Program-made: the position numbers and the translations under genes
Notes under the pieces: model-generated
Databases searched by the model: none
What the model was told of the DNA's origin: nothing
The model's input: only the letters and a program-made list of their open reading frames with translations
Source of the DNA: Methanoregula sp. UBA471
GTDB lineage: Archaea > Halobacteriota > Methanomicrobia > Methanomicrobiales > Methanospirillaceae
Length of the DNA stretch: 64,000 nt
NCBI GenBank assembly: GCA_002495065.1
Contig: DADT01000005.1
Location: 1 to 64,000 of the forward strand
Direction: 5' to 3'
Shown: positions 43,971 to 52,340 of the stretch, one piece after another
Position numbering within the stretch: position 1 is the first letter of the stretch
How the letters are laid out: each line of letters begins with the position of its first letter

Positions 43971-44269
43971 AGGGCAGCATCGATCCTGCGATCATCGCAG
44001 AGATCTGGTCCGTAATCCAGAAACGGGCAGACAATCCTTCGGGGGAATCCTACACCAGCCGCCTGCTTGCAGACGCCAAGGGAATTGATAAGGTGCTGGA
44101 AAAAGTAGGTGAGGAATCGACAGAATTCATCCTTGCCGCAAAAAACGGGGTGAAGGAACGCACCGTAGAAGAAGCCGCGGATCTTCTCTTTCATCTCCTT
44201 GTCGCATTACGCGCAGCAGACATCGATCTGTCTGAAGTTATGCAGGAACTTAAACGGCGTCGGAAATAA
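43967..44269 (+). CDS. hisE: Phosphoribosyl-ATP diphosphatase
   Basis: 100-residue all-alpha pyrophosphohydrolase that converts phosphoribosyl-ATP to phosphoribosyl-AMP, the second step of histidine synthesis. It has the MazG-like metal motif KVLEKVGEESTEFILAAK and EEAADLLFHLLVALRA (ExxE and ExxD pairs), preceded by SYTSRLLADAKGIDKV. Stand-alone HisE (not fused to HisI) is normal in methanogens. Translational coupling to nusA is by ATGA overlap. Its stop faces the converging BFN gene 10 bases away. Confidence 0.94.
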   Translation: MKGSIDPAIIAEIWSVIQKRADNPSGESYTSRLLADAKGIDKVLEKVGEESTEFILAAKNGVKERTVEEAADLLFHLLVALRAADIDLSEVMQELKRRRK

Positions 44270-44279
44270 CCCGGAGACA

Positions 44280-44732
44280 TCATTTTTTCAGGAAGGTAGA
44301 AAGATCGGTCATCGGGGGCAGATCTTCAGCCTTCTGGCCGGCGGATACAAGGACCTCTTCATCGACAAATATCGGAACATCGGCCCGGAGCGAAAGTGCA
44401 ATACCATCACTTGGCCGGCAGTCAATATGCTCCCGGTGATTACCTGACGAAAGCGTGAGCTGGGCATAATAAACTCCTTCCTCAATGCTGTCGATCTGCA
44501 TGGAATGCAGGGTGATGGAAAATTTATTGAGGAGATCCAGAAAGAGGTCATGAGTAAAAGGTCTTGACAGTACTTCCCGGTTCCTCGCGCTGTTGATGGA
44601 TACTGCTTCCCAGAGCCCTATAAAAATTGGCAGATTGTGCCTGCTTCCATTGGTAAGGAGGACCAGGGGGACCGTGGTTTCGTCATTCACGGCGACAAAA
44701 ACGCCCTTCACTTCGCATCTGACTAATGGCAT
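44280..44732 (-). CDS. Bifunctional nuclease (BFN/DUF151) domain protein
   Basis: 150 residues from the ATG at 44732; a TTG four codons upstream is less likely. The BFN fold is seen in CEVKGVFVAVNDETTVPLVLLT, LPIFIGLWEAVSINSARN, RPFTHDLFLDLLNKF and the hallmark CRPSDGIALSLRADVPIFVDEEVL. Plant and bacterial relatives show nuclease activity, but in archaea the role is unproven. Single-gene unit between hisE and the UPF0104 gene. Confidence 0.88.
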   Translation of the reverse strand: MPLVRCEVKGVFVAVNDETTVPLVLLTNGSRHNLPIFIGLWEAVSINSARNREVLSRPFTHDLFLDLLNKFSITLHSMQIDSIEEGVYYAQLTLSSGNHREHIDCRPSDGIALSLRADVPIFVDEEVLVSAGQKAEDLPPMTDLSTFLKK

Positions 44733-44790
44733 CGCTCTGCACAATGATCGTTGTCATCAGAGATAAGAGTTAAGGTCAGTGTCATTGTGT

Positions 44791-45810
44791 TTATTTCCTG
44801 TATTTTGCTTCGCGACGGACGATAATGAGGCTTGAAAGGATACCGAGCGCGATATTGAAATAATAAAGGACAATCCGCCAGATGACAACAAAGATACCCA
44901 CAATGGATGCCGGGATGAACAGGGCATACATCGATGTTGCCCCGACTTCTGCAATGCCAGAACTTCCCGGTGTGAGGGGGATCATCATCAGGATTGCGAG
45001 GATGAGCTGGATCACAAAGGACTCCAGGAACAGGGGCGGCTGCCCCAGACCAAGAAGGATGAGCGAAGCGGTAACAATTTCAGAGACCCAGTAGAGGAGG
45101 GTAAACAGCATCCCCCAAAGCAACCCCCCCTTGGCACTTTTCACAAACTTGATGACTGCAGTATTGAAATTATCAATCTCCACGTCTGCGCGCTTGACGA
45201 ATTTCTCAATCTTTGCATTCTCCCACGTGCGGGTAAAGAAACGGGCAATCTTGTTTACAATTCTTTTTACAACATCGGGTCGCCTGACCGCCAGATAAAA
45301 GAGGAAGAGACATCCTACGACGAAGATCCAAGTGATGAAAACCATTGCCTCTGAGATCGCCCCAAGACTTTTCCACTGCTCTGTCAGGACGACCATGGCA
45401 AATGCGGCAAGGGCAGCAAGAGCGATACCGTCAAGCACCCGTTCCATGATTACCACAGCCGTTGCATCCCCGAGAGGTACATTTGCCCGATAAAGTTCAT
45501 GCACCCGCACCGGCTCCCCCCCGGCCTGTGCAGGAGTTATCGCAGATGCCAGCAGGTTGGCAAAAACAAGGTTCAGGCTATAAACAAAACCGATAGGATA
45601 ACCGAGCGATCCTGACATCTTCTTGACGCGCAATGCCCAGAAGCACATGGTGAGGAGATGAGTCAGGAATGCCAGGAGAAGGAAGAACGGGTTGATCTCT
45701 TTGAGGTACTGGACCGTATTTTCATTTATGGTAAAATACAGGATAATAATCAGGACGAGGAGGGAAAATCCGACTGAAATATAGAGCCATTTTACCTGCG
45801 ACTTCTCCAT
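44791..45810 (-). CDS. UPF0104 / LPG-synthase-like integral membrane protein
   Basis: 339 residues and about eight transmembrane helices. The family motif ASAITPAQAGGEPVRVHELYRANVPLGDATAVVIMERVLDG is clear, and GSSGIAEVGATSMYALFIP appears near the end. Related proteins include the membrane part of lysylphosphatidylglycerol synthase and flippase-like transporters; archaeal members have no tRNA-dependent domain and unknown substrates, perhaps lipid or glycan flipping. The ATG at 45810 has GGAGGG seven bases upstream, better than the ATG at 45837. Confidence 0.86.
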   Translation of the reverse strand: MEKSQVKWLYISVGFSLLVLIIILYFTINENTVQYLKEINPFFLLLAFLTHLLTMCFWALRVKKMSGSLGYPIGFVYSLNLVFANLLASAITPAQAGGEPVRVHELYRANVPLGDATAVVIMERVLDGIALAALAAFAMVVLTEQWKSLGAISEAMVFITWIFVVGCLFLFYLAVRRPDVVKRIVNKIARFFTRTWENAKIEKFVKRADVEIDNFNTAVIKFVKSAKGGLLWGMLFTLLYWVSEIVTASLILLGLGQPPLFLESFVIQLILAILMMIPLTPGSSGIAEVGATSMYALFIPASIVGIFVVIWRIVLYYFNIALGILSSLIIVRREAKYRK

Positions 45811-45949
45811 TGATTTCCCTCCCTCATGTGCACACAATGGTGAGTACCTGGTATCTTTACAGATTATTGAACATAGTATAAACTTTTTTATAAGCTGAAT
45901 TCATTTGACGTGTATAATTAATGAATGTCAGACGGCACACTTCCTGTGA

Positions 45950-46525
45950 TCAGACGCAGAAGATATCCCGGCCGGATATAATGCGGAAGAGTCCGGCAGA
46001 AACACCCGCATCGAGCCATCCGTGCCCGTAACTGAAACAGGAAAGTGCCTCCTCGTATACACCGGACCTCAGGAGCTGACCTCCATAGCGGGAGTAAATT
46101 TCAGCAATGCAGAGAACCCGTAGGGCAAAGTCATGGCTCCTGGTAGCCGGATCCGGAGCGCATTCGACTGAGGACCTGGCCATATCCAGGAGGCGTGCGT
46201 AACGAACGGACTTCTCCTGAAGTTGTGCCCTGTACCGCTCCGGGAGCAGTTCGGCCGGCCCTGCAAAGGGACATACGGCAGCACCTGTACCACTGAGCAG
46301 CCCCGATGACAGGCCTAAATGCAGCCAGCCAAACCCATAGAAGTAACAGGCAAGGGCATTGACATAATCTCCCGTTTCAGAAAACAGGGCCCCATCGCTT
46401 TCATAGGCACGTGCCATTTCCAGGACAGATGCTGCAATTTTGTTTAACGGAGTGTCCTGTGGTGCGGGAATACGCGCCAGAGAGAGCGTCGCGGTCAACA
46501 GGCACTGGCATTCTGCAATCTTCAT
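45950..46525 (-). CDS. DUF357 family protein
   Basis: 191 residues, all-helical, with two related halves ending [29 protein letters not shown] and [28 protein letters not shown]. This tandem Gly-rich repeat (AxxCxxYGxGWLxxGxxxGL) is typical of archaeal DUF357, of unknown function. It overlaps the diphthine synthase gene by 4 bases (ATGA), a pairing that suggests a translation-related role but does not prove it. Confidence 0.82.
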   Translation of the reverse strand: MKIAECQCLLTATLSLARIPAPQDTPLNKIAASVLEMARAYESDGALFSETGDYVNALACYFYGFGWLHLGLSSGLLSGTGAAVCPFAGPAELLPERYRAQLQEKSVRYARLLDMARSSVECAPDPATRSHDFALRVLCIAEIYSRYGGQLLRSGVYEEALSCFSYGHGWLDAGVSAGLFRIISGRDIFCV

Positions 46526-47271
46526 AAACCGCCAAACATCTCCAGGTACGAGCGTTCCATGTCATGCAGTTCCGCCGGTACGATCAGGATATGCAGGGGC
46601 GGACCGAAATCGATGGATTTCAGGGTATCAGCAGTCCCTGCTTTCACCAGAGGATCGGCCGACCCTGCCCGTGCAATACCGATATAGAGTGGAATATGCA
46701 TCTTTTTTCCTGCTGCCAGCTGTTCGAGAATGGCAATGGCTTCGTTCACCGTCATGTACCTTTCATCCTGGATATCGAGATAAACCAGGGTGTGTAAACG
46801 CAGGGAAAGGTTCAGTGCAATAACATCAATGGAGGTTGTCGGGAACCAGTTCTTCTGCGGGAAGGGGACCGAGCAGGACTTCCCGAACCGGTAGTTCTGG
46901 AGACCGGAAAGGCCGCAGATTGCACTCGAGATTGAAGCAGCATGAATAATCGAGGTCCTGATTCCCCGGACAGCTGCCCGCATCCGCAGATCTGCATGGG
47001 TTGTAGAAACCATCGGGTCGCCGGCACAGAGAAAAACCACACGATCGGTTTTAGCCTTAAGCAGAATTTCATCGGGAGACTGCTCTACATCCTCACGCAG
47101 GAGCAGATGAATGGGTTTTCCGTAATGTCTCTCAAGTTCCTGAAACGATGCACCCATCAGCCGTGAGGTGTAGATCTCCAGATAGACATGGTCCGCGTTC
47201 CGGATGCATATCAGTCCCTTTTCTGATATATCACTCGCATCATACAGTCCAAGGCCGATAAAAGTCAGCAT
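46522..47271 (-). CDS. dph5: Diphthine synthase
   Basis: 249-residue SAM-dependent methyltransferase of the tetrapyrrole-methylase fold that methylates the modified histidine of elongation factor 2. It has the N-terminal [19 protein letters not shown], the SAM region [44 protein letters not shown] and [12 protein letters not shown]. In archaea this enzyme gives the diphthine precursor of diphthamide. DUF357 follows on the same strand. Start ATG 47271. Confidence 0.96.
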   Translation of the reverse strand: MLTFIGLGLYDASDISEKGLICIRNADHVYLEIYTSRLMGASFQELERHYGKPIHLLLREDVEQSPDEILLKAKTDRVVFLCAGDPMVSTTHADLRMRAAVRGIRTSIIHAASISSAICGLSGLQNYRFGKSCSVPFPQKNWFPTTSIDVIALNLSLRLHTLVYLDIQDERYMTVNEAIAILEQLAAGKKMHIPLYIGIARAGSADPLVKAGTADTLKSIDFGPPLHILIVPAELHDMERSYLEMFGGL

Positions 47272-47430
47272 TGTTTCAATCCCTGGTGATTGAGAGACTC
47301 AGGTATCCTGCCAGTCACCACGCTCAGCCGGCCCAGTCGCATAGTGATCTGCACGTTACGTACTGGGATTCCTGTACAACAACATCGCATGTTGCAACGT
47401 GTATCAGGTGATAGTCCTCAAATGGATTGA

Positions 47431-49281
47431 TCATTTCATGAGTAGGCTAATAAGGACTCCTATCAGCATCCCCAGGAAAAGAGAATATGCTGACGTAAGG
47501 ATAGCAATTTTTGCTCCCAGCTGCTTGTAGAGGACAGCAACGGTCGATATACACGGGATAAAAAGGATGCTGACAATTGCAAACGTGTATAACTGGACCC
47601 CGGTCATGACCGATCCCAGATCGGCAGTACCCGAAAGCACTGCCAGGGTCTCAAATGCAAGTTCTTTCCTGAAAATCCCAAAGAGGAGTGCGGTCGATGC
47701 ATATTCGGGAAGACCGAGAAGGGAGACCGTAATCGGTGCGACCAGGGACTGAAATATATCGATCACCCCAAAATACTGGAAAAGTCCAAGAAAAACACTT
47801 GTAACGATTAACAGGGGCATAGCGATAAACAAAAATTCCTTGATCCGCAACCATGATTTCCTTATGACGAGTTGTATCCGGGGTTTCCTCAGTGAAGGCA
47901 TCTCGACGATCATACCGAACTGTTCCCCCGGTGTCAGGCGCGACATGACAATGGCGGTGATAATGATCAGGATAAAAATAATGAGGTATATGGAAAACGC
48001 CCAGATAATACCCACGAAAGCGGCGACGATCCCCGCAACGACAACAGTCCGGGCAGAGCAGGGTACAAGGATGATAAGAAATGCCGCAATCGTCTGTTCA
48101 CGGCGGGTCTTTAAGATCCGGAGACTCATCACCGCTGGTACTGCACAGCCGAATCCAATTACCATGGGGATGATTGCCTCCCCGTGAAGACCAAGCCGGT
48201 GCATCGACCGGTCGGCGAGAAATGCTGCACGTGTCATGTAACCGGTATCTTCAAGGAAAGAAAGACCGAGGTAAAAGGTAAAAACAAATGGGAATGCGAT
48301 CCCAAGACCCGCTTCCATAGCGACAAGGACCGAATAACCGATCCTCTCAGCAAGCGGGTGCAGCCCGAGGGCTGCGAACGGGGGGAGGATGAATTCGGTA
48401 AACCCCCCGACGATCCGGCTTTCCATCCAGGAACCAATAACAAAGACCGAGAGTAACAGGGAAAAGAGGATCAGGAAGAGGATCGGGATCCCCGGAAATG
48501 CACGGGTAAGGATGCTGTCAAGATCGAATCGTTTTTTCTCCGGGCTCTGTTTTACTACTTCTGCAGCAACACTCCGGGCAAAGTTATGCCGGTTTGTCGC
48601 GATAATCTGTCCTACGGACATCTGGTGGCGTTGTTCTATCTCGGTCGCGATGGATCCAGCCGAGTCACGGAGCGCGGCATCGTCACCGGTGCCCTGGAGG
48701 GCAAGCAGGTTTTTCCTGCGAGGGGTGCCCATTGTTTTTTCGAGGCTCCTCAATGCAGCTTCGATATGGTGATCGTAGGGCACACCAAGGACCGGGGACT
48801 GTGATGATGAGAGAGCGAGCGGGAGGATGCGATCAATATTTTTTCCCAGCACTGCAGCGGTAGGAAGTACCTCGGTACCAAAGATCGTTGCGAGCCTGGC
48901 GGTATCTATGATGAGCCCCTGACTCTCTGCGATATCAATCATGTTCACGACAACAACCATCGGCAGCGAATACTCTGCTATCTGGGTCAGCAGGTACAGG
49001 TTCCGCTCAAGTTTTGTGGCATCGAGAACGACTATGAGACTGTCAGCGCCATCTTTTTCCAGGAAACGCCGGACAAGTACCTCTTCTTCAGAATCACCAT
49101 CAAGACTATAGATGCCAGGGAGATCGACCAGTTCTATCTTCTCGTTCTTGTAGCATACGTTACCGTACTCCAGTTCTATCGCAGAACCCGGATACTTGTT
49201 TACCTCGACACCAAGGCCGGTAAGCTGGTTGAAGATCAGGGATTTTCCTGCTCCCGGATTGCCGATGAGCGCGATCTTCAT
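47431..49281 (-). CDS. feoB: Ferrous iron transporter FeoB
   Basis: 616 residues. The N-terminal G domain has G1 GNPGAGKSLIFNQLTG, G3 DLPGIYSL and G4 VNMID. A membrane domain of about eight helices follows, with the FeoB gate motifs DTGYMTRAAFLADRSMHRLGLHGEAIIPMVIGFGCAVPAVM and FGIFRKELAFE. It imports Fe2+ in anaerobes. The start is the ATG at 49281, overlapping the DtxR-FeoA gene by 4 bases; the open frame 52 codons farther upstream is a shadow of that gene. Confidence 0.96.
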   Translation of the reverse strand: MKIALIGNPGAGKSLIFNQLTGLGVEVNKYPGSAIELEYGNVCYKNEKIELVDLPGIYSLDGDSEEEVLVRRFLEKDGADSLIVVLDATKLERNLYLLTQIAEYSLPMVVVVNMIDIAESQGLIIDTARLATIFGTEVLPTAAVLGKNIDRILPLALSSSQSPVLGVPYDHHIEAALRSLEKTMGTPRRKNLLALQGTGDDAALRDSAGSIATEIEQRHQMSVGQIIATNRHNFARSVAAEVVKQSPEKKRFDLDSILTRAFPGIPILFLILFSLLLSVFVIGSWMESRIVGGFTEFILPPFAALGLHPLAERIGYSVLVAMEAGLGIAFPFVFTFYLGLSFLEDTGYMTRAAFLADRSMHRLGLHGEAIIPMVIGFGCAVPAVMSLRILKTRREQTIAAFLIILVPCSARTVVVAGIVAAFVGIIWAFSIYLIIFILIIITAIVMSRLTPGEQFGMIVEMPSLRKPRIQLVIRKSWLRIKEFLFIAMPLLIVTSVFLGLFQYFGVIDIFQSLVAPITVSLLGLPEYASTALLFGIFRKELAFETLAVLSGTADLGSVMTGVQLYTFAIVSILFIPCISTVAVLYKQLGAKIAILTSAYSLFLGMLIGVLISLLMK

Positions 49282-49952
49282 GGAATGCGCTCCACGCAGA
49301 TCGCAGAGGCATTCTCCGGACTCAGCGCAACAGCACAGTCTTTTACCTGCACGACAATCGACCCGTTCCGGAGTTTGCGCTTGATGACTACCAGCTGACC
49401 CGGGACCACCCCGAGATCCAGCAGGCGTTTGGAACACCCCCGTCCAAGAATATCCCGTACGATGAGCCGTTGGCCCTCCTCGTAATCCATAAGTGACCGG
49501 GCGTATCCGCAGCTGGTATGTCCCTGATGCCCTCGCGGGCAGGAATGCACCGGTTTTGCCCGATCGCCGGCAGGTGGTTGTATGACCGGTGAGCGGAGGT
49601 AATCACCAAGACGATCGATTGTCTCGTCAGATACGGCATGCTCTATCCTGCATGCCTCATCTGATGCGGATGATCTGTCCATGCCAAGGATCTCGCTCAG
49701 GAAAGACTGGAGTGTCTCATGTTTTTTTATGATCTGCTTTCCTGTCGTTGTCCCCTGATCCGTAAGCACGATCCTGCCATCATCACTCAGGCGGAGATCT
49801 CCCCTGTCTGCAAGTTCCCGCAGGTGAGCACTGACCTCTCCTTTATCGATATGCAGCACCTCGCTCAGGTCCTGTGCAGTCGGGGGATGAGAATACCTTC
49901 CGGTATGTATAAGTATGGCTTCGAGGTAGTCTTCCCGCAGCGAAGTACGCAT
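49278..49952 (-). CDS. DtxR-type iron repressor fused to FeoA domain
   Basis: 224 residues. The winged-helix domain (1-60; LREDYLEAILIHTGRYSHPPTAQDLSEVLHIDKGEVSAHLREL) is followed by the DtxR dimerisation and metal domain (to about 130, including CRIEHAVSDETIDRL). A Cys/His-rich linker (HSCPRGHQGHTSCGY) and a C-terminal SH3-like FeoA domain (LIVRDILGRGCSKRLLDLGVVPGQLVVIKRK) follow. It lies directly upstream of feoB with ATGA overlap, so one protein may be both the Fe-dependent repressor and the FeoA partner of the transporter. An inverted repeat upstream may be its operator. Confidence 0.92.
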   Translation of the reverse strand: MRTSLREDYLEAILIHTGRYSHPPTAQDLSEVLHIDKGEVSAHLRELADRGDLRLSDDGRIVLTDQGTTTGKQIIKKHETLQSFLSEILGMDRSSASDEACRIEHAVSDETIDRLGDYLRSPVIQPPAGDRAKPVHSCPRGHQGHTSCGYARSLMDYEEGQRLIVRDILGRGCSKRLLDLGVVPGQLVVIKRKLRNGSIVVQVKDCAVALSPENASAICVERIP

Positions 49953-49977
49953 GCTCTCTTCTCTTTATATCTGGTAT

Positions 49978-50004
49978 GCTGACAACTTTATTGATTTGGT
50001 CAGC
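49978..50004. promoter_or_regulatory. Candidate iron-repressor operator upstream of dtxR-feoB
   Basis: GCTGAC (49978-49983) and GTCAGC (49999-50004) are perfect inverted arms around an AT-rich 15-base core that reads AAATCAATAAAG on the minus strand, a possible TATA region 30-45 bases before the start codon at 49952. DtxR family operators are inverted repeats over core promoters, so autoregulation fits. The arms are short, so chance cannot be excluded. Confidence 0.4.
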
Positions 50005-50169
50005 TCAGTCGGCCTCAGGGACAGACACCAGGCCGGCATTCCATGATCTGTAAGCCACTGAGTGAACAAAATCCACCCGGCAAAAATTGCGAACAATCAA
50101 ATAAAAAGATGTAAACAAATGAGAAGAACAAACTGATACATAGTTTTAATCCGCAACCATGGGATCGCG

Positions 50170-50799
50170 ATGATTTACTGGCTCTACGAGTACCTGCTGA
50201 AGCGTCAGATAACCGAATTGCCGGGGCATGTATGTTTTATGATCAGCGGGCAGGATTTGGCAGATGCTCCGGAGAAACTGGCACTTATAACGTCATGGTG
50301 CGTTGAAGTGTCAGAATACATCCTTAAGCGCAATCCTTCAGCAGGAAAAGGAATACAGGGCATTACATTCCACATCAGTACACCTGTCCCGGAAGAATTG
50401 AGCCGTTACCTGTCCGAGGTGAGAAAAATCGGGACGATCTCCCACCTGATTCTTCATGTCGGCAACAAAGAGGAGACCTCAGGGAAGGGAATGGATGTTG
50501 TTGTTGCGATCGGAAACAGCGGCAGAGAGGAAATAACTGCCTGTATCCGCAGGATGGCGCAGGACCATATCAGGCCGGAGAACGTCGACGAAAAAACGTT
50601 TGAATCCTACCTTACTTTCCAGTACACCCCTGACGTTGTGATCAAGAGCGGGGGAGATCACCTAACGGACTTTCTCATCTGGCAGTCGGTATACTCTGAA
50701 CTCTTCTTCTCGGATGTTAACTGGAAATATATAAGGAAAGTGGATTTTTTACGGGTGATGAGGGATTACCAGTCGCGCGTGAGACGGTTTGGGAAATAA
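50170..50799 (+). CDS. Degenerate cis-prenyltransferase homologue, NgBR/Nus1-like subunit
   Basis: 209 residues. It aligns by eye with the canonical cis-prenyltransferase encoded at 51.6-52.3 kb: LYEYLLKRQITELPGHVCFMISGQD against LYERQLKRQCRHVPNHIAIIQDGN, and VVIKSGGDHLTDFLIWQ against LIIRTGNEYRTSNFLPW. The catalytic DGN is replaced by SGQD and the middle is shortened, so it should not be active alone. It ends RRFGK, an RxG motif at the extreme C-terminus like that of eukaryotic NgBR/Nus1, which completes the active site of its catalytic partner. Heteromeric cis-prenyltransferases are known in Methanosarcina. Its role in making polyprenyl carriers is inference. Confidence 0.75.
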   Translation: MIYWLYEYLLKRQITELPGHVCFMISGQDLADAPEKLALITSWCVEVSEYILKRNPSAGKGIQGITFHISTPVPEELSRYLSEVRKIGTISHLILHVGNKEETSGKGMDVVVAIGNSGREEITACIRRMAQDHIRPENVDEKTFESYLTFQYTPDVVIKSGGDHLTDFLIWQSVYSELFFSDVNWKYIRKVDFLRVMRDYQSRVRRFGK

Positions 50800-50804
50800 C
50801 GGGA

Positions 50805-51497
50805 TTATCCGAACCGGACATGCACCCAGCATGAGGTTCCGCCTATGTTTTTTTCTGCGATGGCAAATTTGTTCTTAAGCAGGGTGGCGAACACTTTTCG
50901 TTCAGGAACCGCAGTAACGCGATGATCCCGGCACCATCGGGTGAATGCCTCGTACATATCATCTTTTGATACTATGGCATCATCTGCATCTACCCGGGTA
51001 ATCCTTGTTATGACGAATTTCTTCAGCACCTCATCCTTTGATTTCCTCTTGGGTTCACCTTTTTTTGCCTCTCCTTTCCGGGGCACCTTTGGAACCGATT
51101 GTACCGGAGAGAGATCCGTTTCCGGCTGCGGTGATGCTGCAGGAACCGGAACTACCTGAACGGGTTCTGGCGGCAGCTGCCGTTTCGCCTTTCTTACTTT
51201 CGTAGCGGCTGCCGGATCATCTGCATTGATTACCGGGTGAAGGACGGGTGTTTGCAGTTTTTGCCGTGATTCAGGACCGCTTTTCACCTTGGATTCTGCG
51301 GCGGAGACAACACTCTCCGGCAATAGACGATCGGCCGGTTGCTGTTGCCGGTATTCGATTCCCAGACGAACGGCAAGTCTCTGGTTCAATTCATCGCTGA
51401 TATCAAGCCCCATTTCAACAGCTTTTAACCAGATGTCAGATCGGATGACAACTGATGTCTGTCTCCACTGGTCGCCCGGATCACTTTTACCTGACAT
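50805..51497 (-). CDS. Protein with CcdA-like N-terminus and winged-helix-like C-terminus
   Basis: 230 residues. Residues 10-50 (QTSVVIRSDIWLKAVEMGLDISDELNQRLAVRLG) resemble a ribbon-helix-helix CcdA-type DNA-binding motif. Residues 60-150 are a low-complexity Pro/Val/Lys linker. Residues 155-230 (EVLKKFVITRI, SKDDMYEAFTRWCRDHRVTAVPERKVFATLLKNKFAIAEK) resemble the winged-helix domain found at the end of D5/P4-family helicase-primases. That suggests two DNA-binding ends joined by a flexible tether. No toxin gene is adjacent. It lies between the two cis-prenyltransferase homologues; the function is unknown. Confidence 0.6.
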   Translation of the reverse strand: MSGKSDPGDQWRQTSVVIRSDIWLKAVEMGLDISDELNQRLAVRLGIEYRQQQPADRLLPESVVSAAESKVKSGPESRQKLQTPVLHPVINADDPAAATKVRKAKRQLPPEPVQVVPVPAASPQPETDLSPVQSVPKVPRKGEAKKGEPKRKSKDEVLKKFVITRITRVDADDAIVSKDDMYEAFTRWCRDHRVTAVPERKVFATLLKNKFAIAEKNIGGTSCWVHVRFG

Positions 51498-51575
51498 AAT
51501 TTTCCCCGATGTGCATCTGATTGTGAACAGAAATATAGTATACGATCTTTTATTTTTAAAAAAATTATTTGGTCT

Positions 51576-52340
51576 TTATCCCTTTGCAGAAACCCTCTGG
51601 TCATAAATCCTGATGGCACGCAACAGATCTATTTTTCTGAAAAGCGGCCAGCAGGGGGCGCAGAAATATACTGCGGACTCATGTCCGTTTGCCAGCCACG
51701 GGAGAAAGTTTGAGGTACGGTATTCGTTTCCGGTCCTGATTATCAGGTCGACCGGGGGGATTCCTTTCCCTTCATGCAGGTGCTGCTCAACCATCCGGAC
51801 ATCAATTGATTCCGGGTTCACCTTGCGTTCCCGTACTTCTGAAAGGATTTCACGGGCGGCAAGCACGATCTCGTTTCTCCCCCCGTAAGCAAGGGCGATG
51901 TTGAGGTGAAAACCGGTATGATCCCGTGTTGCACTCTCCGCTTTGTCCACTGCCTCCCGCAGGTCATCAGGAAGCATCGACCGGTCTCCTACCATCTGTA
52001 CACGGATTTTGTACTTCCTGACCCGTTCATCATGGAGGATTTTGAGGAATTTTTCTTTAAACAGGGCGAAAAGATCCGCGACTTCGTCTTTTTTCCGGGA
52101 AAAATTTTCGGTAGAGAAGGTATAGAGGGTAATATGCCTGACGCCGAGTTCGTGTGCCCAGTCAAGCATCTCCTCGGTTTTGTCGGCTCCTGCACGGTGC
52201 CCTTTCGGCGTATCAATTCCCAGCATTTTCGCATACCGCCGGTTTCCATCCTGGATGATGGCGATATGGTTTGGCACATGGCGGCACTGCCTCTTGAGTT
52301 GCCTTTCGTACAGGGAATCGATGAGCGGGCGCAGGATCAC
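51576..52340 (-). CDS. uppS: cis-Prenyltransferase (UppS / dehydrodolichyl diphosphate synthase family)
   Basis: 254 residues. It has the catalytic HIAIIQDGNRRYAK (Asp of DGN), GHRAGADKTEEMLDWAHELGVRHITLYTFSTENFSR, NIALAYGGRNEIV, RTGNEYRTSNFLPW and a C-terminal region FRKIDLLRAIRIYDQR. It adds isopentenyl units in cis to make the polyprenyl carrier for archaeal N-glycosylation and surface glycans. It lacks a C-terminal RxG (it ends VSAKG), consistent with needing the NgBR-like partner at 50.2-50.8 kb. The ATG overlaps the radical SAM gene by 4 bases. Confidence 0.93.
   Translation of the reverse strand: MILRPLIDSLYERQLKRQCRHVPNHIAIIQDGNRRYAKMLGIDTPKGHRAGADKTEEMLDWAHELGVRHITLYTFSTENFSRKKDEVADLFALFKEKFLKILHDERVRKYKIRVQMVGDRSMLPDDLREAVDKAESATRDHTGFHLNIALAYGGRNEIVLAAREILSEVRERKVNPESIDVRMVEQHLHEGKGIPPVDLIIRTGNEYRTSNFLPWLANGHESAVYFCAPCWPLFRKIDLLRAIRIYDQRVSAKG

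Noticed and set aside
49282..49437. N-terminal extension of feoB by 52 codons
   Set aside because: It lies wholly in another frame of the DtxR-FeoA gene; FeoB proteins start at MKIALIGNPGAGKS.
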